DNA of 64,000 nt from Candidatus Latescibacterota bacterium (GTDB taxonomy: Bacteria; Latescibacterota; UBA2968; UBA8231): NCBI GenBank assembly GCA_022820485.1, contig JAJEFJ010000073.1, positions 1 to 64,000 on the forward strand. The letters are read 5' to 3'. The number at the start of each line of letters is the position of its first letter. Position 1 is the first letter of the stretch. A program made the translations under genes and the position numbers. Below the pieces are notes generated by a model. That model saw nothing but the letters and a program-made list of their open reading frames with translations. It did not search any database and had not been told where the DNA came from. Shown in pieces: positions 1-7,622 of the stretch.

Positions 1-69
1 GTTCCCATCGATGTGATTCAAGAAACTGTTGATTATGTGTTATCTAACTCTGAAAAAGACAATGAATAA
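1..69 (+). CDS. C-terminal end of an unidentified protein (partial)
   Basis: The reading frame is open from the first base to a TAA at 67-69 and gives 22 residues ending SNSEKDNE. The frame is followed 27 bases later by the TIR-like gene on the same strand, so the two could be one operon. The piece is too short to assign a family; it is only known to be the last part of a longer gene cut by the window edge. Confidence 0.5.
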   Translation, partial: VPIDVIQETVDYVLSNSEKDNE

Positions 70-96
70 AGACTCAGCGTATAGGAGGACTAGGCA

Positions 97-486
97 ATGA
101 ATACAAAACGCGCCTTCATCAGTTTCGACTTCGACCACGATGCAGAACTACGAGATGCCTTAGTGGGCCAAGCGAAAAATCCTGATTCTCCATTCGCCAT
201 TGCAGATTGGTCCGTACAGGAACCCTTCGCCGAGAAGTGGAAGGATCAGGTGAGGGAGCGCATACGCAAGACAGACCTTACTATCGTCATTTGCGGCGAG
301 CATACTCATGAAGCAAAGGGTGTGGCTGCTGAGCTAACCATCGCTCAGGAAGAACAAAAGCCGTATTTCTTGTTATGGGGCCGACCCCAAAAGGTGTGTC
401 ACAAACCTCCTATGGCACGTCGTTCAGACAAAGTTTACGAATGGACATGGAACAATCTGAAGCAATTAATCGAGGGAGCTCGGTAG
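97..486 (+). CDS. TIR-like domain protein (MTH538/ThsB type)
   Basis: This is a compact 129-residue protein made of one TIR-like domain. The start RAFISFDFDHDAELRDAL is the typical first beta strand and loop, DLTIVICGEHT is the core strand, and AAELTIAQEE carries a glutamate (E79) at the position used as the catalytic residue in NAD-cleaving TIR domains. Proteins of this size and type (PF08937, DUF1863) occur alone or as ThsB-like signal-producing subunits of Thoeris anti-phage systems. The start is fixed by a GGAGG Shine-Dalgarno sequence at 83-87. The upstream partner is cut by the window edge and no ThsA-like gene follows, so a defence role is inference. It lies just before the B12 locus and appears unrelated to it. 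Confidence 0.7.
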   Translation: MNTKRAFISFDFDHDAELRDALVGQAKNPDSPFAIADWSVQEPFAEKWKDQVRERIRKTDLTIVICGEHTHEAKGVAAELTIAQEEQKPYFLLWGRPQKVCHKPPMARRSDKVYEWTWNNLKQLIEGAR

Positions 487-562
487 TCCTACCTAACCTG
501 CTAGCGGTCAGCGCCCTTGACAGGTCTCAACTCAGCCCTTTTAATAGCTCCATCAAATAACG

Positions 563-752
563 GCGCAGGTGTCCGTTGCCGCACGGCAGCGGAAGAATAG
601 GGAAGGCAGTGTAAATCTGCCGCGGTCCCGCCACTGTGACCGGTTGACGGCCCACGGGTCGTCGCGTCCTCGACAGCAGCCACTGATTCCCAAGAGGATC
701 GGGAAGGAGTCGGAGGGCACATAACCGGAAGTCAGGAGACCTGCCTGCGACC
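563..752 (+). promoter_or_regulatory. Cobalamin (AdoCbl-type) riboswitch
   Basis: The 5' part has the GGTGTCCGTTGCCGC and GGAAGAATAGGGAA blocks, the centre has GCCACTGTGACCGG, and the 3' part ends in the B12 box AGTCAGGAGACCTGCCT (about 730-746). Order and spacing match the classical cobalamin aptamer. It lies directly upstream of a TonB-dependent receptor and the rest of a B12 uptake locus, which fits feedback control by cobalamin. An intrinsic-terminator-like hairpin follows at 815-843 and is the likely expression platform. Confidence 0.95.
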
Positions 753-759
753 GAGGTGA

Positions 760-3081
760 ATGACACCCTTCGGTAGAAAGGTTGGTCCACCGGTGCCTAA
801 TACAAGCACCCAGACCCGCACTCATTCGAGGGCGGGCTTTTTTATTGTTTTCTTTTTGATGGCCCTGCATCCCGAGGCACTCTTGGCCGGGTCTCTACAG
901 GGCCGATTGCTCGATCAGGACGCGGGCCGCCCCGTATCCGGTGCTGTATTGATACTGAGCGCCCCATCTGGCGCAGTCCACTCCGTCCGTAGCGATACGA
1001 CCGGCTCCTTCCGCCTCGAAAATCTGTCAACAGGCACTTGGGATTTGCGCGTGGAACGGCTGGGCTACCGGCCCTTGCAAGGCCATGTCCAGATCGGCAC
1101 AGCCCCTACCTCCGTCGAGTTGCACCTGCAATTTTTGCCCATGATCATGGATGAGTTGGTGGTCCGCGCTCGCCGCGATCCTGAAGGCAAGCACATTGCT
1201 TCTTTCGTCGAAACCATCACTTTGGGCAGCCAGCGCGCTCCCGGCGCAGACCTAGCCCAGACCCTCGACCGCGCTACCGGCGTCAACATCCGTCGCTACG
1301 GCGGGTTGGGTAGTTTTAGCACGCTTTCTATTCGCGGGTCCACTGCCGAACAAGTCCAAGTTTTTCTCGACGGGGTGCCGCTCAACTCGGCTGTTGGCGG
1401 TGGCGTGGATCTGGGCGGCTTGCCGATTGGCGGCGTCGAAAGCGTCGATGTATATCGGGGTGCGGTGCCAGCGCGTTTTGGTGGCAATAGCCTCGGGGGC
1501 GTGGTCCACATTCGCACGCAGCCGCTCGGTGGCAAAATCCGCACGCGCTTGCACACGGCCTCCGGTTCGCACGGCACCCGTCGACTAGGCGCTTCGCTCA
1601 GCGGCCCTTATAAGGGCTGGGAGTACTTGGGCTTGGTCAATTACCGAGCTAGCCGCAACGACTTCCGTTTTTGGGACGACAACGGTACGGAATACAACGC
1701 CCAAGACGACGGCTGGGCGCGACGGCTCAACAGCGATTTTCGCGGCTTGCGCGGCTTGGCCAAAATCGGGCGCAGCTTGGGTGCTAGCCGCTTGCAGATC
1801 CACAATACCTTTGACCAGAGCTATAAAGGCATTCCCGGCATTGGCAACAATCAGTCCCTGCATACTCGCTACGACACGTGGCGTCATATTGCCGAAGCGG
1901 CGCTTTTCGGTCCGCTGGGGCACGGCCGCGCTGGGTACCGACTCAAAGCCCATCACTCGCGCGAAAAAGACGAGTACCGGGATCGGCACGGCGAAGTGGG
2001 CTTAGGCCGCCAGCACGACCGCAACATTACTCAGAGTTTGGGATTGCGCGGCGAGGTGAATGTCCTGTTGCCCGGCGAGTCCCTGCTGACCGCTTTTGTC
2101 GCGGCTCGACATGAGACCTTTGCGCCCGACGATCTACTTCGTCCTGAAAGTCGGCTGTTGCGCAGTCGCCGCCGGGCATTGGCCGTTGGGACCGAGGTGG
2201 AGGTACCGTTAGGGCAGCGATTGACGCTCAATGCGGGTACGCAGGCAGAAGGGCTCGACGACCGCTTTTTCGACCGGAAGTACTTCGCGCCTAGCGCGGT
2301 GTTGCCGAGCCGGGACAATGGCGAAATCCTGTGGGGCTACCGCATGGGTGCGGCCTTGGACTTAGGCGCTGGCTTGGCACTCAAGGCCCACAATGGCCGC
2401 TATCAGCGTGCGCCCAACTTCTTTGAACTGTTCGGCGACCGAGGCGCGGTGATTGGCAATACCAACCTCGTCAGTGAAGAAGGGCGCAACTGGGATTTGG
2501 GTTTGGTTTTTCGCAGTCCTTCGGCTGAGCTCAGGTCGAAGCCCGCCGATGGAGTGGGTCTGGGGCTGGCCGAGGTCGTGTACTATCGCAATCGCGTCGA
2601 GGACCTCATTCGCTTTATGCAAAACTCGCAGCGGGTGTCGCGGCCCTACAATATGGGACGCGCTTTGCTGCGCGGTGTGGAAACGCGGGTCGAGGCGCGG
2701 TTGCTGCCAAGGCTGGCGCTCCGTGGCAATTACGCGTATCAGCGGGCCGAAAACCGCACTCCGTTCTCTTTTGAACGGGGCAACGACCTGCCCAATGCGC
2801 CGCGCCATCGGCTCAATGTGCGCGCTTCTCTCGACTTGGGTCGCGCTGAAATCTACGGAGAATTCAGTCGCGAAAGTCGGCATTTCCTCGACCGGGCTAA
2901 CTTGCGGACCGTGCCCGTCCGCGCCCTGTACAACCTCGGTGGCACTGTGCCGCTAGGCGAGGGCATCGCCTTGTCTTGGGAACTGCGCAATCTGACCGAC
3001 AATCAAGTGGCTGATTTGTGGGGATATCCGCTGCCGGGCCGCTCGTATGGGGTGTCCGTGCACTATGCTGCGCATCAGTAG
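760..3081 (+). CDS. btuB: TonB-dependent outer-membrane receptor, B12-type
   Basis: Predicted outer-membrane beta-barrel that imports cobalamin with TonB energy. After a signal peptide (hydrophobic run GFFIVFFLMAL near residues 29-39) there is a carboxypeptidase-regulatory-like beta-sandwich (about 47-115), a TonB-box-like stretch DELVVRA (about 131-137), a plug domain (about 147-250, with FLDGVPLN and VDVYRGAVPARFGGNSLGG) and a barrel to the C-terminus. The length (773 codons) fits the family. Substrate assignment rests on the riboswitch and on the downstream adenosyltransferase and BtuFCD genes. The start is uncertain: ATG 760 has no well-spaced ribosome site, GTG 793 follows AAAGG at 777-781, and ATG 859 would remove the signal peptide. 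Confidence 0.88.
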   Translation: MTPFGRKVGPPVPNTSTQTRTHSRAGFFIVFFLMALHPEALLAGSLQGRLLDQDAGRPVSGAVLILSAPSGAVHSVRSDTTGSFRLENLSTGTWDLRVERLGYRPLQGHVQIGTAPTSVELHLQFLPMIMDELVVRARRDPEGKHIASFVETITLGSQRAPGADLAQTLDRATGVNIRRYGGLGSFSTLSIRGSTAEQVQVFLDGVPLNSAVGGGVDLGGLPIGGVESVDVYRGAVPARFGGNSLGGVVHIRTQPLGGKIRTRLHTASGSHGTRRLGASLSGPYKGWEYLGLVNYRASRNDFRFWDDNGTEYNAQDDGWARRLNSDFRGLRGLAKIGRSLGASRLQIHNTFDQSYKGIPGIGNNQSLHTRYDTWRHIAEAALFGPLGHGRAGYRLKAHHSREKDEYRDRHGEVGLGRQHDRNITQSLGLRGEVNVLLPGESLLTAFVAARHETFAPDDLLRPESRLLRSRRRALAVGTEVEVPLGQRLTLNAGTQAEGLDDRFFDRKYFAPSAVLPSRDNGEILWGYRMGAALDLGAGLALKAHNGRYQRAPNFFELFGDRGAVIGNTNLVSEEGRNWDLGLVFRSPSAELRSKPADGVGLGLAEVVYYRNRVEDLIRFMQNSQRVSRPYNMGRALLRGVETRVEARLLPRLALRGNYAYQRAENRTPFSFERGNDLPNAPRHRLNVRASLDLGRAEIYGEFSRESRHFLDRANLRTVPVRALYNLGGTVPLGEGIALSWELRNLTDNQVADLWGYPLPGRSYGVSVHYAAHQ
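815..843 (+). terminator. Terminator-like hairpin after the B12 riboswitch
   Basis: CCCGC (815-819) pairs with GCGGG (832-836) and CTC (821-823) with GAG (828-830) around an ATTC loop, with one A/G mismatch; six T follow at 838-843. This is a textbook intrinsic terminator about 65 bases after the B12 box, so it probably serves as the riboswitch off-state. It lies inside the reading frame of the receptor, over the codons just before the hydrophobic core of the signal peptide. Confidence 0.65.
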
Positions 3082-3085
3082 GGCA

Positions 3086-3144
3086 CTTCGACAGGCTCAG
3101 TGCCCGATTTCGACAAAGCGCAACGCGGCTTGAGCTTGTCGAAG
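3086..3144 (+). repeat. Inverted repeat in the btuB-propeller gap
   Basis: CTTCGACAGGCTCA at 3086-3099 is matched by TGAGCTTGTCGAAG at 3131-3144, its reverse complement with one mismatch. The pair sits in a 139-base gap and could fold as a long hairpin. It resembles REP-like small palindromes common between bacterial genes; it has no T-run, so it is not a typical terminator. Confidence 0.6.
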
Positions 3145-3220
3145 CCCGCCATCAGTAGCAACTCATTCGTTTCCTAGGGCATCGATTGGGCACCCCTACT
3201 ACTAACTAAGGAGGATTTAC

Positions 3221-4630
3221 GTGTATCGCATTTCCATTTTAGCCGTCTCTGTCTTGCTCCTAGCGAACTCGTCGTCGGCGCAGAGCGATCTCTTCGTCAT
3301 CACTACGGACTTTTCCACTGGCAGCACGGCTTTTTTGGCCGCGAATGCGACCGAGACCGAGGTGAATCTGTTGGGCATCCACTCGGATGCAGTGGGGCAC
3401 TACCACGACGGCCGCGTCTATATCGTCAACCGCTTGGGCCAGGACAATATCTTGGTGCTGGACGCGATGGATTTGCGCACTCCGCTGACGCAGTTTTCGG
3501 TGGGCAATGGCGCTAACCCGCACGACATCGAAATTGTCGCACCCGACAAGGCGTATGTGACGCGCTATGACACGGCGTCTCTGCTGATCGTCAATCCCCA
3601 AGACGGCACGGAGTTGGGCCAAATCGATCTGAGCGCGTTCGCCGACGCGGATGGTCTGCCCGAGGTATCGCAAATCGTCCGCGTGGGTGACCGGCTCTAC
3701 TTGAGCTGTCAGCGCCTCGACCGCAACGGTGGCTGGGGACCGACTGACATTAGCTATCTGATCGTCGTTGATCTGGCGACAGACACGCTTGTGGATATCG
3801 ACCCGGATGCCGAAGGGGTGCAAGGCATTCCCCTGAGTGTCGCCAATCCTAACAGCATGGCCGTTGTCGGAGAGCAGATTGCCGTGGGGGTCGTGGTCAA
3901 TTTTGGCGACCGGGCCGGCGGCGTGGAAGTCGTCGATACGGCCGCTAACCGCAGTCTTGGATTGGCCGTCAGCGAGGAGAACTTGGGCGGCGATATTACG
4001 TCCATGGTACTCGTCGATCAAAACCGGGGCTATGCCGTGGTCGCGGATGAAAACTTTGCCAACAGCGTCCGGCCCTTTGAGTTATCTAGCGGTGCGGTGG
4101 GCGCGCCTTTAGAAAATATCAGCGGCGGTTTTATTTCCAGCTTGGCGGTAGATGGCGATCGCTTGATCGTCGCCGACCGCGGCTCTTTCTCCGACCCGGC
4201 TAGCGCGGGACTCAAATTCTACGACGCGGGCACCGGCGCGTTCCTGAGCGGCCCCATCGACACTGGCCTGCCGCCGCAGGATATCGTGGTCCTGAGCGAT
4301 GCGGCCGTTCCTACGGCTGTGGAGGAGGCTGCCGACACCGGCTTGCCGCAGGAGTTCGCCTTGGAGGCGGCCTATCCAAATCCCTTTAACGCTTCGGTAC
4401 AGATTCCCTTTGTGGTCTGGCAGGCCAACACTCCGGTCGAACTGACCGTTCACGATGTCTTGGGCCGCACCGTCCGCACGTTGATCGCTGGTACGATGGA
4501 CGCCGGGAGACACGTGCTCCAATGGGACGGTCGCAATGCCGCCGGTGAGCCGGTGGGCACCGGCGCGTATCTGGTGCAGTTGCGCGCCGGCAGTCAACGG
4601 GCGGTGGGCAAGGTGATGTTGATTAAATGA
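3221..4630 (+). CDS. Secreted beta-propeller with C-terminal sorting domain; BtuG-like candidate
   Basis: A signal peptide (residues 1-20, ending SSSA) is followed by about 360 residues of repeated beta-propeller blades (for example LIVNPQDGTELGQIDL and LIVVDLATDTLVDI), like the YncE/DUF5074 group. The last 85 residues form a FlgD-like/type IX sorting module starting AYPNPFNASVQI and containing WDGRNAAG. GTG 3221 is supported by AAGGAGG at 3208-3214. It lies between a B12 receptor and a cobalamin adenosyltransferase. In Bacteroides, the propeller lipoprotein BtuG captures B12 on top of BtuB, so this protein is a candidate functional counterpart displayed through a sorting tail rather than a lipid anchor. 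The family call is sequence based; the B12 role is inference from context. Confidence 0.75.
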   Translation: MYRISILAVSVLLLANSSSAQSDLFVITTDFSTGSTAFLAANATETEVNLLGIHSDAVGHYHDGRVYIVNRLGQDNILVLDAMDLRTPLTQFSVGNGANPHDIEIVAPDKAYVTRYDTASLLIVNPQDGTELGQIDLSAFADADGLPEVSQIVRVGDRLYLSCQRLDRNGGWGPTDISYLIVVDLATDTLVDIDPDAEGVQGIPLSVANPNSMAVVGEQIAVGVVVNFGDRAGGVEVVDTAANRSLGLAVSEENLGGDITSMVLVDQNRGYAVVADENFANSVRPFELSSGAVGAPLENISGGFISSLAVDGDRLIVADRGSFSDPASAGLKFYDAGTGAFLSGPIDTGLPPQDIVVLSDAAVPTAVEEAADTGLPQEFALEAAYPNPFNASVQIPFVVWQANTPVELTVHDVLGRTVRTLIAGTMDAGRHVLQWDGRNAAGEPVGTGAYLVQLRAGSQRAVGKVMLIK

Positions 4631-4651
4631 AAGGCAACCACAGGGGTTTTA

Positions 4652-4710
4652 GGGCGACCACAAGGGTTGCCCCTACATAATTGTGGTAGGGGCGTCCCTT
4701 GTGGGCACCC
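4652..4710 (+). repeat. Imperfect palindromic intergenic repeat
   Basis: GGGCGACCACAAGGG...CCCCTAC (4652-4676) faces GTAGGGGCGTCCCTTGTGGG (from 4686), giving two arms of about 25 bases around a short AT centre. A one-armed relative with the same core occurs at 32375-32395. It lies between the propeller gene and the adenosyltransferase and extends to about 40 bases before the latter's start. Likely a mobile small palindromic element. Confidence 0.65.
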
Positions 4711-4751
4711 TTCATTTGGATAGGCCGATAAACAAGGGAAAGGCAACAGGC

Positions 4752-5321
4752 ATGGTTACGCTATCTAAGCTCTACACCAAGACGGGCGATGGCGGCATGA
4801 CGCGGCTGGGCGATATGTCGCAAGTGCCCAAGACGAGCGCTCGCATCGCCGCTTATGGGTGCGTAGATGAGCTGAACTCGGTGATCGGGCTGGCGAGGGC
4901 CAGCGGCGCTGAGCACGACGATGTGCTCGCCCGAGTGCAAAACGATCTCTTCGACTTGGGGGCGGATTTGTGCGTCCCGCAGGTGGATGGTGAAGAAGAG
5001 CGCCTGCGCATGCAGCCGCAGCAGGTCCTGTTCCTAGAGCAGCAAATTGACGATCTCACGCGAGATTTGGCTCCTTTGCGGAGCTTTATCTTGCCCGGGG
5101 GACGGCTTCCCGCTGCTTGGCTCCACTTGGCGCGTACGGTGTGTCGGCGCGCTGAGCGGGCCACTTGGCAGCTTGCGGAGCAAGAGTCAGTCGGAGAACC
5201 AGTTCTGCTGTATCTCAACCGGCTCTCCGATTTGCTGTTCGCGATGGCGCGGGCCGCCAACGACGGTGGGGAGGCGGATGTGTTGTGGAAGCCGGGGGAG
5301 GGTGCGGACGATGCGCAGTAA
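4752..5321 (+). CDS. pduO: ATP:cob(I)alamin adenosyltransferase, PduO type
   Basis: This cytoplasmic enzyme adds the adenosyl group of ATP to cob(I)alamin. Diagnostic motifs are all present: YTKTGDGGMTRL near the N-terminus, AYGCVDELNSVIGLA, RTVCRRAERA and YLNRLSDLLFAMAR at the C-terminus. ATG 4752 gives 189 residues, the normal length; an upstream in-frame GTG at 4683 would add residues encoded by the palindromic repeat and is rejected. The 3' end overlaps the next gene by 11 bases, which suggests translational coupling with the B12-binding protein. Confidence 0.95.
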   Translation: MVTLSKLYTKTGDGGMTRLGDMSQVPKTSARIAAYGCVDELNSVIGLARASGAEHDDVLARVQNDLFDLGADLCVPQVDGEEERLRMQPQQVLFLEQQIDDLTRDLAPLRSFILPGGRLPAAWLHLARTVCRRAERATWQLAEQESVGEPVLLYLNRLSDLLFAMARAANDGGEADVLWKPGEGADDAQ

Positions 5322-6534
5322 GTGGTCAGCGGCCAGTGGCCAGCCCCCGCATCGTGGGCGGGGCTGGATTCCCGCTTTGGCGGGAATGACTTGGGTGTGG
5401 CTGGCTTTTGGCATACCGACGACAGCGAACGGGGATGATTGCGTCGATAGCTACGATTCGGCGAAGGATTATTTTCCCCACAAAGCCGAGCTGCAATACG
5501 CCGAGAGCTTTGCGATTGAGTACTTCGACAACTACAAAGTGGTCACCGTACATACTCCGTGGCCCGGTGCCGAAGAAGCTGTTCAGTACTTATTGGTCCA
5601 GCGCGGCACTCCCGCCCCCGACGGGTATGAGGGCGTTCAACGCATCACCGTGCCCATCCGTCGTCTTGTAGCCCTATCGACGACCCAATTGCCGCACCTC
5701 GAATTGTTGGACGCTCTCGAAAACCTAGTCGCGGTCAGCGACATTAAAATGGTGCATTCGCCGGGCATCAATCAGCGCTTTGCGGCTGGCAAAATTGCCG
5801 AAATTGGCCACGGTGCCGGGGTCAATCTCGAATTAGTACTGGAGTTGGAAACCGACGTGGTGATGACCGTGGCCTCGGCTCAATCCCAGTACAATGCCCA
5901 CCCGGTTTTGCAACAAGCTGGCGTGGCCGTGGCCATCAACGCCGAGTACACTGAGCCGTCGCTGTTGGGCCGCACGGAATGGCTCAAATTCACTGCGGCC
6001 TTTTTCAACGCAGAGGCCCTAGCGGAAAAACGCTTTGCGGACATTGTGGCTCAGTACCAGCAATACGCGGCTTTGGGGCAGGATGTGCCGACAGACCAAC
6101 GTCCCACGGTGTTCGGCGGCTCCCTCTGGCGCGACACTTGGCACGTCGCCGGTGGCAAGAGCTACGCAGCGCAATTGATCGCCGCAGCCGGTGGCGCATA
6201 CCTATGGGCCGACGACGATTCCGAAGGGAGCCTGCCTTTGGATTTTGAAGCCGTGTACGAAAAGGCCCATGCAGCCGACGTTTGGCTGACCATGCGCAAT
6301 GAATGGCATTCGCTAGCCGAGGTGCAGGCTGCGGACGAGCGCTACGCGGCGTTTGCCGCGTTGCAAAGCGGTCGAGTGTACAATGCCAACGCCCGACTCA
6401 ATGCGCACGGCGGCAACGACTACTGGGAAAGCGGTCTTGTCGAACCCCATATCGTGCTGGCCGATTTTATAAAAATCCTGCATCCCGACCGCCTGCCGGA
6501 CCACGCGCTCAAATTCTATAAAAAACTAGACTGA
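5311..6534 (+). CDS. btuF: B12-type ABC transporter substrate-binding protein
   Basis: Periplasmic binding protein of the BtuF/FepB class (PF01497): IVALSTTQLPHLELL, LENLVAVSD, a mid-protein ADVVMT-like stretch and the C-terminal GLVEPH region match the two-lobe fold. It would pass cobalamin to the BtuC permease that begins 6 bases downstream. ATG 5311 lies about 10 bases after GGGGGAG (5294-5300) and overlaps the adenosyltransferase stop. The signal peptide is odd: its core contains GWIPALAGMT, encoded by a palindromic repeat (see 5368-5387). ATG 5386 inside that repeat is an alternative start but leaves no basic n-region. At about 407 residues it is longer than Escherichia coli BtuF. Confidence 0.85.
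   Translation: MRSKWSAASGQPPHRGRGWIPALAGMTWVWLAFGIPTTANGDDCVDSYDSAKDYFPHKAELQYAESFAIEYFDNYKVVTVHTPWPGAEEAVQYLLVQRGTPAPDGYEGVQRITVPIRRLVALSTTQLPHLELLDALENLVAVSDIKMVHSPGINQRFAAGKIAEIGHGAGVNLELVLELETDVVMTVASAQSQYNAHPVLQQAGVAVAINAEYTEPSLLGRTEWLKFTAAFFNAEALAEKRFADIVAQYQQYAALGQDVPTDQRPTVFGGSLWRDTWHVAGGKSYAAQLIAAAGGAYLWADDDSEGSLPLDFEAVYEKAHAADVWLTMRNEWHSLAEVQAADERYAAFAALQSGRVYNANARLNAHGGNDYWESGLVEPHIVLADFIKILHPDRLPDHALKFYKKLD
5368..5387 (+). repeat. dRS3-like palindrome inside the btuF signal-peptide codons
   Basis: ATTCCCGC (5368-5375), a TTTG loop and GCGGGAAT (5380-5387) form a perfect 8-base inverted repeat. With flanking TGG and GAC it encodes WIPALAGMT, the familiar translation of a very widespread intergenic repeat (dRS3-type). 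Here it is in frame with a real gene. Confidence 0.75.
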
Positions 6535-6540
6535 GACGCC

Positions 6541-7617
6541 GTGGCGACTGCTCCCACCACCACTCCTTGGCCTCGGCTGGGGCCGCGCTGGGGACTCTTC
6601 CTCGGGATGGCTGCGGCCTTGTGCGGCTTTTTTGCGCTCAGTTTGGGCGTGGGGTCGGTGTCCATTCCCCTCGATGCGGTGGTCGCCATTCTGTGGGGTG
6701 AAACCGACCAGAAGCCGAGTTGGAGTCACATCATTTACGCGATCCGCCTGCCGCGCGCACTCACTGCGGTGTTGGCTGGCGCGGCCCTGAGCGCCAGCGG
6801 TTTGCAAATGCAGACCCTGTTTCGCAATCCCCTCGCCGATCCTTTCATCCTCGGCATTAGCGCCGGAGCTAGTCTGGGCGTGGCGTTGGTCGTCTTGGGT
6901 ACGGGCGTTACTGGGGCCGGGCTGCTGGTCGGTTTGGGACTTTTGGGTCAAGTCGGCGTGGTCGCCGCGGCTGTGGCCGGGGCGGCGCTGGTGTTGGGCT
7001 TGGTGCTTTTTGTAGGGCGGCGCGTGCAGCACACTATGACCTTGCTCATCCTCGGCCTCATGTTCGGCTATCTGACGAGTGCCGTGGTCAGCGTGTTGCT
7101 CTACTTCAGCATACCCGAACAGGTGCAGACCTACGTCCTGTGGACTTTTGGCAGCTTTGGCGCGGTCGCTTGGGGGCAACTCACTTTTTTAGTGCCGGTG
7201 GTGCTGGTGGGTTTAGGGATTGCCGGACTGCTAGTTAAGCCGCTAAATGCCTTGCTGCTCGGCGAAACCTACGCTCGCAGTATGGGCTTGGGTGCGCGGC
7301 GGGCGCGGCTGTGGATTATTGCGAGCGCCGCGCTGCTGGCTGGCGCGGTCACGGCCTATTGCGGTCCTATTGGCTTTTTGGGCGTGGCCGTGCCGCATTT
7401 GTGCCGCGCTCTTTTCAATACTTCGGACCACCGCGTACTGCTGCCAGCTAGCGTACTTTTGGGCGGCATTTTGGCCCTAACTGCGGATTTGGTGGCCCGT
7501 TTGCCCGGCAGCGAGGCTACCTTGCCGCTCAACGCGGTCACAGCCTTGATCGGCGCGCCCGTGGTCACTTGGATCATCCTGCGCCGCCGCACGCTGCGGC
7601 AGGCTTTTGCCGCCTGA
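6541..7617 (+). CDS. btuC: B12-type ABC transporter permease
   Basis: Integral membrane permease of the FecCD/BtuC family with about ten transmembrane segments. The hallmark stretch LSASGLQMQTLFRNPLADP followed by LGISAGASLGVALV is present, as is the C-terminal GPIGFLGVAVPHLCR loop that contacts the ATPase. Length 358 is typical. GTG 6541 begins 6 bases after the btuF stop and the ATPase gene begins 5 bases after its own stop, so the three are one transcription unit. Confidence 0.95.
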   Translation: MATAPTTTPWPRLGPRWGLFLGMAAALCGFFALSLGVGSVSIPLDAVVAILWGETDQKPSWSHIIYAIRLPRALTAVLAGAALSASGLQMQTLFRNPLADPFILGISAGASLGVALVVLGTGVTGAGLLVGLGLLGQVGVVAAAVAGAALVLGLVLFVGRRVQHTMTLLILGLMFGYLTSAVVSVLLYFSIPEQVQTYVLWTFGSFGAVAWGQLTFLVPVVLVGLGIAGLLVKPLNALLLGETYARSMGLGARRARLWIIASAALLAGAVTAYCGPIGFLGVAVPHLCRALFNTSDHRVLLPASVLLGGILALTADLVARLPGSEATLPLNAVTALIGAPVVTWIILRRRTLRQAFAA

Positions 7618-7622
7618 ACGCC

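Noticed and set aside
97-486. Calling a complete Thoeris system
   Set aside because: Only a TIR-like protein is visible; no ThsA-like or other effector gene is in the window.
4683-4751. Upstream GTG start for the cobalamin adenosyltransferase
   Set aside because: The added residues come from the palindromic repeat, and ATG 4752 gives the normal family start.
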